From Schizosaccharomyces osmophilus (taxonomy: Eukaryota; Ascomycota; Schizosaccharomycetes; Schizosaccharomycetales; Schizosaccharomycetaceae): a stretch of 64,000 nt of DNA. The notes under the pieces were generated by a model. The model was not told the origin of the DNA. It made no database searches and was given only the letters and a program-made list of their open reading frames with translations. Location of the stretch: contig NC_079239.1 in NCBI RefSeq assembly GCF_027921745.1, positions 3,127,501 through 3,191,500 of the forward strand, read 5' to 3'. A program made the translations under genes and the position numbers. Below are positions 1 to 11,427 of this stretch, in pieces. Within the stretch, counting starts at the first letter, position 1. Each line of letters begins with the position of its first letter.

Positions 1-195
1 ACTATTCATTCGTTATAGACGTCCACTTTCTCGAATTACAAACCAAATTATTCATTTCAAAAGAGCATTGATATAAAATACCACTACTTTCCTTTGGCTA
101 CTTATTATTCAATACAATGTAACTTATTCCTTATCCATAATATCAAACCAAATTTCATTTTTATATAAGATTAACTGCCACTAACCCATGAACAT

Positions 196-1206
196 TTAGT
201 AAGCAACAGCAGCTTCTTGGTCAGCAACAACTTCTTGACCAGCAGCAGCGGCAGCTTCAGCGGGTTGGTTGATGACAGTGTAAGGCTTGGTGATGGGCTC
301 CTCTTCCTTGGGATCCAAAACGACGACTGCGTCAGGAAGAGTCTTCTTAGCACGAGTCTTGGGTTCAGGCAACATAATCTTAACCTTGACACCCAAAACA
401 CCTTGACGAAGAAGAACGTGACGAGTAGCGAAGTCAATGAAGTCAACGGCAGGTTGACCGGAGTGAATCATGAAACCATCAGCGAACTTCATAGACTTGG
501 CACGAGCAGCACGAAGCTTACCAGAGATGACAACTTCGCAACCCTTAGCACCAGCTTCCATAACGTAACGGAGAACACCATAGGCAGCACGGCGGACAGC
601 CAAACCAGCCAAAAGCTTGTAGCGAAGGGATTCGCATTGAGCGACGGCACAGAGACCACGGTTTTGAACCTTCTCGGCATACAATTCAACAGTGTTCTCA
701 GCGAACTTGAAACGCTTTTGGACCAAAGCGGTAAGTTCACGGATTCTGCGTCCCTTTTCTCCAAGAACATCCTGGGTGTGAGTGGCGCGGACGATGATCT
801 CCGAACGGGCAGGAGTGACACGGACTTCACAGCCGGAGTAGCCCTCCTCGGAAAGTTCACGAGTGAAAAACTCGTTCAACTCGGCGTAGAAAACACCGTC
901 AGCGACGAACTAACGATGGTTAGTAAACAGTCATTGCGGAAAACTAATCCAAGTCATAAAAAAGCATAAACAAGAAAGTATATAACATGTGTAAAAGCTT
1001 GATTGCCTCGTACTTTTTTTATTGGAACATTCAGATTTTTATCCGTTCGGATCACTTCATTAAAATGTTGTGTGGACATTCCAATCGGAGAAGAGGTGCC
1101 AGATAGGAAATCATCATTATCGCTCTCTTTGTTTACCTTTTTATAAACTTGTTTATTAATTACTTACTTTTCTCTTCTTGGAGATAGTGAATGCGGCGGC
1201 AGACAT
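196..1206 (-). CDS. rps3: 40S ribosomal protein S3 (uS3), two exons
   Basis: Small-subunit ribosomal protein at the mRNA entry channel. Exon 1 (1168..1206) encodes [14 protein letters not shown] 258-nt intron (910..1167) has donor GTAAGT, branch TACTAAC and acceptor TTAG. Exon 2 (196..909) resumes in phase 0 with [15 protein letters not shown], giving about 250 residues, the usual eukaryotic length. The N-terminal KH-type region contains [18 protein letters not shown], and the tail is Ala/Glu-rich. The body is near-identical to S. pombe Rps3 as I remember it. HomolE and HomolD boxes lie just upstream of the ATG. Its neighbour fkh2 is also the neighbour in S. pombe. Confidence 0.97.
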
Positions 1207-1261
1207 GGTATGGGTTTGTGTCAAAATCACAGTACAATGTTTCTAGTTGTATATCCTTTAG

Positions 1262-1289
1262 CAGTCACGCATTTGGAGTAGGGTAGGGT
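1262..1289 (-). promoter_or_regulatory. HomolD + HomolE ribosomal-protein promoter boxes of rps3
   Basis: AGGGTAGGGT at 1280..1289 is a perfect HomolE box. CAGTCACG at 1262..1269 is a HomolD box with one mismatch to CAGTCACA. Read toward rps3, HomolE lies upstream of HomolD and HomolD is about 56 nt from the ATG. This is the arrangement known for fission-yeast ribosomal-protein genes, where HomolD substitutes for a TATA box. Confidence 0.85.
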
Positions 1290-2194
1290 ATGACTGTCTT
1301 GTACAGGGTCCAAACTTCAAAATTAAAAAAGCTTGTCAGATTACGTCGCACTGCTGTGAACGTCACTAAATGATTCTGCCTGCTTTTTGTACGCAAGAAA
1401 AGGTGATGGTAACAGGTAACTTGTGGTGCTTTTTGTGAGCTAAATGAGTCTGCTGTATATAAACAAATAAATAGAATAATGAAATTATTATTATCTAATC
1501 ATTGATTCATTTTTGTAATTACTCTGAAAGCAAGTCAACTACTATTGAAAAGAGTGAAGAGGTTGGTACAAAAATAGCAAACGAAAACATCAAAACAATT
1601 TCAAGGATGCAACTGACAATTAGTAAGGGAACCATTCCTTTTCTTTCTTTTCTTTTTTTTTTCTGCACGAAAGGTGAAAGCAAACCCTTACGTTGCCGGA
1701 TAGTTAGTTTCTGTTTTTGCATACGAATAAAGCGATATATCTTTTTTGAAGCTTGAAAACAAAACGAGACTGCAGGAAACTGTAATATAAACCCCATAGC
1801 TTATTTGTTTATTCTTCATCTTATCCGACAATTCTAGCGTACAAAGGCTGAAGCATGATACATCAAGAATGAAACAATCCACAAAAGCCCTACCCATAAA
1901 GCAATTAATCAATTTTATAATAACGAAAATAATTAGAGTACACCGATAAAAATCAGTTCATCATCTAAAGCAAAACTATTGTTTTATTAAGACATTTTAT
2001 GAACATCAATGACATTAAGTGGAAAAACATTCCCAAAAAGAGCACGAGATTGAACGTGAAAGCAAACAAAGAAATTCACTCTGATACAGACTTTAATCAA
2101 GCATTAACAATACACATACAAATATTACTGACTGAACTGTCTCAACAAGACATAGTCCATAAAACCAAGTAAACCAGCCAACATACAAAACTCA
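1290..2194. other. Intergenic, rps3 upstream / fkh2 3' side
   Basis: AT-rich DNA upstream of rps3 and downstream of fkh2. It holds homopolymer runs but no supportable gene. Short reading frames here lack codon bias and mostly lack ATG starts. Confidence 0.6.
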
Positions 2195-4349
2195 TTAAAT
2201 GTTGCTTCTCACATCAGTATTTGATGCTTGTATATAGTGCTGAGCTGATGGATGCTCTTCAATATGTGCTTGTGCTGTCGCTCCTAAAGCAGGTTGAGGT
2301 GCTTGTCCTGTTTGGGTAAATTCAGCCGGTTGCTGAACATTCGGTTGCTTTTCCATAGAGACACTGGCATCTAAAATTGCACGGACCGCATGGTCATTAT
2401 CACTACCAGCAACAACGGAAGTTTCCAACTGCTGCTTATTCTCAACCTCCGTAGACCGATTAGGGATTGGCTCAGAAACGCTGCCCCAGGCTCGTGGAGG
2501 ATTTGCTGGAGATGTGGAAGCACCTAACGGAGAAGCAGGTGCTGAAGTACCAGAATTTGCAGTGCGTAACTTTTGCACCATTGATTCCCTCCACGAACTA
2601 ATTCCTTCAAAACCATTTGCTAAATCTACACCTTGCAAATCGTGCATTTGCTCATCGATTTTTTTAGGAGATGGTTGGGGCAATTGAGAATACACCATAT
2701 GGTTGTTTAAAGGATTTCTGTAGGGGGATATTGTATCATAAGAACCAACGTGAGGCCAATCATGGGGATTTGGAACAGCCACGTACTTCCAAAAAGGTGC
2801 GGGAGAAGAAGTGGAATACGCCGCGTTTGTTGCAGGCGAAGCCGACGCAGGATTTTTCGACTGAGAAATTGTACTTGGATCAGGAGAATAATCTTGACTA
2901 GCTATAATATCGGACAGTACAGCTCTGGTCGGCGTCTTGTAAGAGCCGCCTTCCTTGTCTTTGGATTCAGAAGGAGCTTCTTCAGTCATAGGAGAACCTT
3001 CCCTTTTGGGAGTAGAAGGAGACTGATGGCGAACTGGGGTAGGGATAGGAGGGGACGTATGCTCAGGGTCTGAGTTTTCTCTCTTCAACGTGAAAGGAGG
3101 TGTGCAAAGAAATGGGGGAGGCGTTTTTTTGTAGGGTGTTTTTTTAGTCTTCGCGATAAACTCCTCCCGAAATTCGGGTTCGATTGACCATTTCATACCC
3201 TTGCCTTGTTCGCCGGACTTCCGAGGAACCTTTCTAAAAGCTTTGTTTAAAGACAAATTGTGTCGAATGGAATTCTGCCATCCGCTTTTTGTCGTTCTGT
3301 AATATGGATAATGAGTCGAAATCCAGTTGTAAATATTGGAAAGTGTCATCATGCAATCGGGAGAGGAGAGAATGGCTTGAGCAATCATTACTGAATAACT
3401 ATAGGGAGGTTTTCTATTGTCATAGACGCTGTTTTCTATGGTCGCCGACGATTCCTCTGATTTCTCAGCTTCTTCCATTTCTTCCCCAACTTTCTCCTCC
3501 GTGATAGTTTGCTCAGATGCGTTCGGCAAAACAAACATCATTTGCAGTCCCGCAACATCGAGAATTGATCTATTTATATTAGTATCAAGTGTATTTCTTT
3601 TTTCCGTAAGTTGCTTTCTTATTTTGGGATGAAAAAAGAAACCTGGGGATCATGGGGTTAAATCCCAGAAGCATAAATAGTTTAATCACAGTTCTGGCAA
3701 AAGGTAAAAACAAGTCAGAACCACCATCAATAAAGAGCTTTTAACCTGAACTTTTGCCTTCTTGTGTCCCATAAACTATCATCCCAAGCTTTTTTTGCTG
3801 CCATCGCCAAAATAAACAGAGCACAAACATCACATACCCACTAGAAAGGTTCACAACCTCTCCTGGTTTGTATAACTTTCCATCTACCTTAACACCGTTT
3901 CTCCCGTAAATTGTGCAGTTCCATGTTTGACCCTGCATATTGTACTCAACAACAGCATGCTTGCGACTAACCACTTTCGACGGTCCAAAATTCATGTCTA
4001 CCTCTTCATTATCTTCTTCTTTGCCTTTTACGGATTGGTTTGCAGGCTCACGACCAAGAATTAGTCGAATTTTCTTAACGTAATATGTCCATGTACTACC
4101 AGCGAATTTGGCATACGCTTGAATCTCTCCCGAATGTCGTTCGGCGTTCTTTTTGTTTGAGTAGTCCTCAACAATCCTCATTTCATGTCCTGGGACTGTC
4201 AATTTCGAAATTCGCGACTCGAGACGTCCATTCGATTTAACGTCCGCTTCAGGCTCTGTTTTCGTCTGTTTTTTCGATCCCAATTCTTCTTTGTTTTCTT
4301 CGATTTCAGAGTAACTCCCTGAATCATTTTCTAACTTGTGTGAGGCCAT
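2195..4349 (-). CDS. fkh2: Forkhead transcription factor Fkh2 (FHA + forkhead), two exons
   Basis: Cell-cycle transcription factor acting with Sep1 on M-G1 genes in S. pombe. Exon 1 is 3838..4349 and exon 2 is 2195..3569. The 268-nt intron (donor GTATGT, branch TACTAAT, acceptor ATAG) lies inside the FHA domain and joins NLSSG to SILDVAGLQMMFVLP. The product is 628 aa; S. pombe Fkh2 is about 640. The FHA domain spans roughly residues 85-190, with the GR and SRKH phosphothreonine-binding residues (ILGREP, KVVSRKHAVVEY). The forkhead domain spans roughly 223-315 (KPPYSYSVMIAQAI, WQNSIRHNLSLNKAFRK). The tail is Ser/Pro-rich with many SP/TP sites, as expected for CDK control. An ACGCGT (MCB-type) site lies at 4576..4581, about 230 bp upstream. 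Confidence 0.94.
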
Positions 4350-5328
4350 TTTCTACAATACAGCAATTGTGCTGTTGGTGTATGTTTATTTACACTTTTT
4401 TGTTGTTGTCAACATTCGTTTATCCGCCGTTGGCAGCACATTTCGAAGTAAACAGAACTTATACGTGTATCTATACATAAATTATATTTTATAGTTTTTT
4501 CTAAACGTATGTGCAATATTTATATTGCAATTAAAAATCATTGCCATCGATTTTCGGCCATTTCGTAAAGACTTGAACGCGTACCATGAACTCAACTTCT
4601 CCGTAAACACTGCCATGAAAAGTTCGGCGCTTTTACTCTGAAATTTCGTTAGTTTCAAGGTATGTAGTCTCAAAAAAATAAATTAGTGTGTTTAATTCTT
4701 ATTCTATAGATAGAAATATCTGCTTTCTGTTTACGTTCATCCGTGTTTATTTGAAACGATCAAATGTAAAAAAAAAAAGCTTTTACGGTCGAATTTTAAA
4801 GCCAATTAATTAAAATCTGGAAACTTTGAATGCAATCCATGGCAAGATTGACATTTTCCTAAATCTTTTCAAACAAAGTTGTCTGTTTACAAACATTAAA
4901 ACACACTTTACTCTAATATCTTATGTTAGGTAAGCTATAAATGTGGAGGCGGGATGTTAGTAACGAGTTCGAACCCAAAGCATGGTGTTTCGTTATTACA
5001 CCTTATGGAGTAAAGAAGCTCTCATTGCGCGAAAGAGGTATTCCTTCATAAACGATCGTTTAATTTATCCCATTGCCTATTTGCTGCAAGACTCGTCAAG
5101 TAGCGACGTTAAGAAATCTGCTCTTTAAATCGCAATATTGAGCGGCAACTAGACGCGCGTCTCTTGTTTAATCTTCGTTAGAACAAGAAAATACCCTTTA
5201 ATAAAAGTTTTGCAACTTTAACATAGCTTTGTGCTTTGTGTAGCCTGGGGTGAGCTTTTTAACTCGTGACAGCAGTATTTTGCTTCTCCTTGCACTAAAC
5301 ATTTGATACCCTTTTATTTAATAAATTG
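4350..5328. other. Divergent intergenic fkh2 / Zn2Cys6 factor
   Basis: 979 bp shared promoter region. Seen: one ACGCGT at 4576..4581, an A-run near 4768, and a GACGCGCGTC palindrome near 5152. No gene or RNA could be recognised. Confidence 0.55.
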
Positions 5329-8002
5329 ATGTCTTCTGGTGATGCTCGTCGAAGACAACGTGTCTCTAGAGCTTGTGATGAATGCCACCGAAGAAAGATA
5401 AAATGCGATCAACAAAAGGTAAGGATTTGATGGATCTTACAGAAAGGGGTTTCATATGGGCCGGTTGAGATCACTCAGCAAATTGGTTCTTTATTCTTGG
5501 ACAGGTGTAATTCGCTGCATTTGTACGATTTTTTAATCAACCATCTCTTTCTCGAAATCTTAGCTTCAATTGTGCTAACAACATGCTATTATTAGCCCTG
5601 TTCCAATTGTAGAACATACAACTATGGTATGCTAAAATAAACTTTTTGATCAAGCTTTGTTGACCCCTTACACTCTAGAATGTACATATGGCCAGCCTTT
5701 TAAACGATTGTTGCATTCTCCCGAAAAATACATTCAATTTCTAGAATTTCGTCTCAAGTATTTAAAGAAAATGACCGAGCAAGTCATTCCTGATGTTAAG
5801 CTCCCAGCCTTCCTTAATATCCCAAATGAAAATTTTGATTATGGTCCCGAAAGTGTTCATACCGAGAAAGAGACCTCTCCTACACAGGGTCCTTCACACG
5901 AAGAGATTGACAGTGTTTTTGATCGATATGGTCAATTAAGTTTAAGGGATAACGGGAACGCAGACTATCGAGGCAGTTCTTCTGGTTTTGTCTTTATGCA
6001 AAACATCCACAAAAACATTGCTCGGGCTTCTTCTTCTTCTTCTTCTTCTGGTCAGGGTCAGAAACACTCGACTCCTTGTAGTGACCCTTCTACGCTTCCC
6101 TATCTTCCTCCGACGCCAGCGGTAGATGACGGGAAGGATGTTATTCCGCAGATTCAATTTCCTTCATATGAGGAAGCCCGCTCTGTTACGGGTAATTTTT
6201 TTTTAAGTGATCACTTTTTGGTTCATCTTCATCATATTCCGACATTTTATGAACGATTGCACACATATTACTACTCGGAAAAAAAGGATCCTACTTTTCA
6301 TTTTCTGTTGGCAGCCACTTTGTGTCTTGGCTACACGTACCTCTCGTCACCTAGTAATGCTTTCGTTTACCCTTATCACAAAGCGTACAAATACTATTAC
6401 TACATACGATCTGCATTTCATTTTGAAGAGAGTTATGATATTGAGGTCATCCAGGTTCTTATTTCTATAGCGCTGTTCGCCTTGTTTAGTTCAAGGCTTT
6501 CACAAGCTTATAGTTTTATGAACATTGCATTGTTTTGCTGTCATGAGCTAGGTCTTCATAGAGACTTTTCCGATGTTCTTACGTCCCCGGAAACTAGGTT
6601 GCGAAAGCGCGTGTTTTATTCTGTGTATATAATGTCTTGCTACGCAAGTACAATTATTGGTCTCCCTCTCAATATAGAAGACGATGAAATTGATCAAGGG
6701 TTGCCGAATTCGTACGACTTCGTCTTAGATAATGAAGCTATTCCTGCCAACGTGGTAGCATCTGAATGCGGTAGCTTGGAGATATTTAATCAACATATAT
6801 CTCTTTCTAGGATTCTAAGCCATTTTGTTCGAAAAGTTTACCCTATAAAGTCAAGTAATGACACTAATTGTCGTGTTTCCCTTACTGCAGTGAGAGAAAA
6901 TGAGAACAGATTGACGAATTGGTGGAAAAATCTGGCAAGCTATTTGAAGGTAGACGAGGTTCCTGAGTTTTCTCCTAAATGGATCCAGGCTATAAGTTTA
7001 GAGCTCAAGTTTCGCCAAATTGAGCTTATTTTTTATAGGCCCTTTGTCCACAATATCACGGATCCGTTGGAGGAGTCCACGGCGAAACCAACGAAGCCTT
7101 CGAGCTTTGCATTGAAGTGTGTGCAATCAGCCGAACGTATTGTGGAATTGCTGAAAAAGCTTTCTAGATCGCCGAGTATGCCAAAGATGTTTTTCAATTT
7201 ATACGCAGGTTACTACGCCTTAATGACATTGGTATATTCCGCAAGTTTAACGAGAGAAACTACAGCAAGATCAAACGCTTTTATTGAGAAGGCACGCGAA
7301 GGATACTCCATGTTGGCTGGAATTTACCAAGGATCGGCCTACTTTTCTACAATTTTAGATGCAGTTCGCAATATGCTACTTGCCTATGATATGAATCTTT
7401 CTCGGACGGACTATCCTCACCATCCATCTCAGAATTTAATCCCCAATCAGTTGCCAAAGGGTAAAGCAAACATTCCTCAGGACATGCCAATGCCCGCACC
7501 ATTAGGGGTTCCTCAGATTGGAGGGAATATCCCGTTTTCTGCTTATTCCTTAGTAAATGGTGAACCATTTTTTTATCCTTCTTATCCGTCCTATCCGAAT
7601 TATCCATCGTATGCAGGAGCACCCTTGCCAACCCAAGGTAATTATCCTCTGCTACCGCAGTCAGGGTATTACGATCCTAACGCCTTAAATCCCGAAAAAA
7701 ATTATGGGAAATATCCTTCATACAATTCGATGCCATATTCAGCCCCTTATACTGGAAACACAATACCACATACTTATCCATCATATCCTATGTATCCGTA
7801 TCCCATCCCTCCTTATTATTCGCAACCTCAGCCATCTACATTGTCGGACCCCAACACTATGCCCTCCGGCAATGCGCCTCTGAATTATGGAATGCCCAGT
7901 GGACCTGTCCCCCCGATCACATACTCTTCATATTTTACAGGGGCTGATCAATCTGGCAAAAGGTCCTTAGATGCATTGAACATGAGGCAAAGCAAGCGTT
8001 AA
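5329..8002 (+). CDS. Zn2Cys6 fungal transcription factor, three exons
   Basis: Exon 1 is 5329..5418, exon 2 is 5596..5626 and exon 3 is 5679..8002, giving 814 aa. The three exons together rebuild a perfect binuclear zinc cluster (C-x2-C-x6-C-x5-C-x2-C-x6-C; CDECHRRKIKC ... PCSNCRTYNYEC). Both introns cut the cluster itself; the middle exon is only 31 nt. Residues about 190-560 form a fungal-specific transcription-factor (MHR) domain. The C-terminal 170 residues are Tyr/Pro-rich and probably activating. A TTC run near 6030 encodes a Ser tract. Position between fkh2 and erg24 matches S. pombe SPBC16G5.16 (about 827 aa). Its DNA target is unknown to me. Confidence 0.92.
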
Positions 8003-8524
8003 TAACCATCGCTAATTAGACATTGCTTTCTCATGGAACTTCTTTATTTAGTTTTCTCTCATATTTGGCATTGAATATCATTTGCATCCATTTATAACGC
8101 CCGGAATAGACGCCTTCTAAATATTAAATTATTAGAATGTTTGATGTTTTAAAACCCAATTGTTGAAAAAAATATATGTTGCCTTATCGATTCCGCACGA
8201 AGAAGCATAACGACCTTTCGAGAGAAAGTCATAGAAGATTGTTTGATTCAAAACATATGAGAAAGAAATGTTAGACATGCATGCTTCGTTCTGTTTCCAT
8301 CTACAAAATAGTAAGGCTTTTGTTTTTGTCTGTTTTTTTGTTGTTTTTGTTTATATTTTCCCTATAGTATGAATTTAAATAAAAATTATGTTGTTTATAT
8401 GCTAAAAAAACATTCTATAGATTTTTACTTTGGTTATATGTTTTGTGGGCTGATTTTATAGCAACATTAAACCAAGTGTATGTAGATGCGTCTTTAGCAG
8501 GCATCGGTAGAACAAGAGATAAAT
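8003..8524. other. Intergenic, erg24 upstream
   Basis: 522 bp of AT-rich DNA between two genes on the same strand, with T-runs near 8325-8350. No further feature recognised. Confidence 0.5.
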
Positions 8525-9811
8525 ATGAGCAAAAAAGTAGAAGCTGACAAGAGGAACCCTAAAAAGTTTCAATATGAATTTTTTGGGCCCATTGGTGCTG
8601 CTATCATAGTTGTGCTTACAACGACTGTAGTCTTTGGACTTTACTTTGGTTGCAATGAAAATGGTTGTCCAGCACATCCTCAAAAGATACTCTCCATGAT
8701 TCAGAATGCAAAGTTTATCGATGTGTATTCATTTCAGCTGTACCTATGCTGGCTAGGAGCGCTTATTCTGGCCTGGCACTTTTTGCCAGGAGAGTGGGTG
8801 AAGGGCGTGCCTATAGATGAAAAGGGAACTCGTTTGCAATACAAGATGAATGGATTCGCCACTATTAGTCTTGTTTTGGGAATCGCTAGCGGGTTTATAT
8901 ACATGAAAGGGCCTGAATGTATGGAATTAATCTGGAGTCGATTTCTACCTTTGATGACCTCTGCTTATGTCGTTTCCATTTTGATTTCTTTCTACTGCTA
9001 TATTTCTAGTTTCATCGGTCAAAAGCATTTGGCCGAAGGTGGTAATTCGGGAAATTTATTGTATGATTGGTTTATTGGGCGATTATTGAATCCTCGCATA
9101 GGAAATTTCGATATCAAAGTCTTTTCTGAATTGAGACCTGGTTTAATTCTATGGATTGTCTTTGACATTGCATTTGCATGCAGGCAATACGTTATGCTGA
9201 ATGGACGAATCACCGATAGCATGGTTTTAGTACTCGTTTTCCATTCCTGGTATGTTTTAGATTCATTCGTTTGTGAAAGCGCTGTTCTGACTACGATGGA
9301 TGTGACCACCGATGGCTTCGGCTATATGCTTTGTTTCGGTGATTTGGTTTGGGTGCCGTTTACCTATGGTCTCCAAGCCCGTTATTTGTCTTATTATCCT
9401 GTGGACCTTGGGGTTGGCTTTACTACCGCAATTATATTTCTCCAATTGCTAGGGTACTATATCTTCCGAGGATCCAACAGCCAAAAAAATGAGTTCCGCA
9501 ATAACCCTACTGATCCAAGTGTCAAGAACTTGAAGTACATCCAAACCAAGCGTGGGACCAGACTTTTGATTGATGGATGGTGGGGAAAGTCTCGCCATAT
9601 GAATTACTTTGGAGACTGGTTGATGGCCTGGGCTTGGTGTTTACCAGTAGGATTTGGATCCGCTATTCCATACTTTTACGTTGCTTACTTTGCAGTGCTG
9701 TTGTTACACAGATATGGAAGAGATGATCACAAATGCAGAGAGAAATATGGAGACGATTGGAAGAAGTACTGTCAAGTCGTCAAGTACCGCATTATTCCTT
9801 ATATTTATTGA
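8525..9811 (+). CDS. erg24: C-14 sterol reductase Erg24
   Basis: Reduces the C14=C15 double bond left after lanosterol demethylation in ergosterol synthesis; an ER membrane enzyme using NADPH. Single exon, 428 aa, with about eight to nine hydrophobic spans. ERG4/ERG24 family signatures are present: LLIDGWWGKSRHMNYFGDW near residue 340 and the C-terminal YGDDWKKYC..YRIIPYIY. The ATG at 8525 is the first in frame and starts a short polar head before the first membrane span. It lies directly after the Zn2Cys6 factor; in S. pombe a second such factor (SPBC16G5.17, from memory) sits between them and is absent here. Confidence 0.96.
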   Translation: MSKKVEADKRNPKKFQYEFFGPIGAAIIVVLTTTVVFGLYFGCNENGCPAHPQKILSMIQNAKFIDVYSFQLYLCWLGALILAWHFLPGEWVKGVPIDEKGTRLQYKMNGFATISLVLGIASGFIYMKGPECMELIWSRFLPLMTSAYVVSILISFYCYISSFIGQKHLAEGGNSGNLLYDWFIGRLLNPRIGNFDIKVFSELRPGLILWIVFDIAFACRQYVMLNGRITDSMVLVLVFHSWYVLDSFVCESAVLTTMDVTTDGFGYMLCFGDLVWVPFTYGLQARYLSYYPVDLGVGFTTAIIFLQLLGYYIFRGSNSQKNEFRNNPTDPSVKNLKYIQTKRGTRLLIDGWWGKSRHMNYFGDWLMAWAWCLPVGFGSAIPYFYVAYFAVLLLHRYGRDDHKCREKYGDDWKKYCQVVKYRIIPYIY

Positions 9812-11427
9812 GATGCATTTACGTTAATAGGAATATAATGAAGCTATTTGAAAATTGTCCCACGAAACCAACTTTTGGGAGGAAAACTCTTTCGATGAAA
9901 GAAAAAAAAAGTAAAAAAGAGTTTTAAAAAGAAAACAGCACTGCATATATTATTCTTTTTTCTGTCGGCTTTGTTCCAATGGACAATGCAGATCCTTTGT
10001 TTACATTTCACCTAACGTAGATCCGTAGATCTTTCATTATATATACAGGATTTACCATCCACCTTGTACTTATCTTCTGTTTGTACCTTTGCAAAAGTTG
10101 AAAGCTAAGAAAGTCGCGCTCTTAATTATATAAAATACAATAAAGAATTGGTTAACCTTGTTTTCTTTTTCTATCGAAATACTGTATATGCGTGCATGAT
10201 TACTCTTTTGAAATTTCAAACCGTTTAAAAAAAGTAGTTTGCTGGACATTTTTATATTACATTCACAGCCCAAGGATTCTTGAAAGGTTCTTCATTAAAT
10301 AAATAAAACAGGTGAAAGTTGGTGTTGTGAGCATTCACTTCTTGTAAACTTCATCTGTTGATTAAACGCTTCTTACTTTCCACGTCTATTTGCCTTCTTC
10401 GTGTCGTGGTTTGAGCAAAAGATAACTGAAACCTCATTGATTATTTAACAATTCGCTTTCGTGTTCTGGGAATTCGTTTTCATATTGCCATTTCCTGCCA
10501 AGCCTTTCAAAGAAGAAAATCAACGACGTTGAATCACGTACAGCGGGACATTAACGCTTTAAACATTCAAAATCCTTTAAAACTTGGTTTTTAACAAGAA
10601 ACGACTCTTGAAATTTGCTCTATTACAATCTATAAGGAACCCCACAAATCGGTTTCTCTTTGTTCAGTTTTGATTCTCCACCCCATATTTCTTTTGTTCT
10701 TTTGTGGACACGACATTTATTGGCTTAATAGTTCTTTGCTAGTGGGGTAAGTTGCTGTTGCATTTCATACGAAAAGCAAGTGAGATTATCTGTCGCAAGC
10801 CGCGTACTTGATTTTTCGATATATATTTCTCTATATCCATCCAAATTTGTTCTGCCGTTTTCATTTGGGAGGCGTATTCCGGAGTGTAAGCAATACCTCA
10901 TTATTAAGAACCGAGTTTTTTAAAATCCGAAGATTTGCCATCTCAGTTCGCTCAGTCATATATCGATTCTAAATCCAGCAAAGGCATTTCGTGGGGGTTT
11001 TTTTTTTTTTTTTTTTTTCTTGGGATTTTCTTTTTGCTAGTTCCTGAGTACAGAATCTTCGCTACTATTCATTATCTACCAAAAACGTGGTGTTTTGGTT
11101 ATTTTCGTTCCTCTACGTACAGTACGTATACACATAGATTGCGGAGGAGCTTTCACCCATTTTCATTCACGTGCCTCCGTCATTTTCTTTGTTGTTTCCA
11201 ATTGAATTAAATCTTCCTTCGGGGTTTTGCTTTAAAAACCGACATCCTCTTTGGTCGTTTTAGCAGCTTTACAGCTGGTTGTTTTAGATTTGATTGTTCA
11301 TTCTAACACATACGCTCTTTTATTTTTTATTTTTTGCATTTTCTAAGCATTTCTTATACATACAATCTTTGGTTGATTTTCGATACATACCCATAGAACC
11401 CCGCTACAAAGAAGAGAAACTCTAAAA
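9812..11427. other. Intergenic 1.6 kb, long upstream region of the Stb3-like gene
   Basis: Holds a 21-nt T run (10998..11018), a TATA-like ATATATAT stretch near 10820 and scattered short frames without coding character. I found no gene. Much of it may be the long leader of the downstream regulatory gene. Confidence 0.5.

Noticed and set aside
217-969. 250-codon plus-strand frame opposite rps3
   Set aside because: Mirror of rps3 codon bias.
1031-1117. Possible C/D-box snoRNA in the rps3 intron (ATGATGA and CTGA 87 nt apart on the minus strand)
   Set aside because: No convincing terminal stem, no D'/C' pair and no guide complementary to rRNA that I can recall; an internal short hairpin also disturbs the fold. 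Human RPS3 hosts U15, but that alone is not evidence here.
4960-4985. GTTCGAACCC resembling a tRNA T-loop
   Set aside because: Flanking bases do not form the T stem and no A box or acceptor stem is present.
10998-11018. 21-nt T run as a replication-origin marker
   Set aside because: Fission-yeast origins are AT-rich, but a single homopolymer run is not diagnostic.
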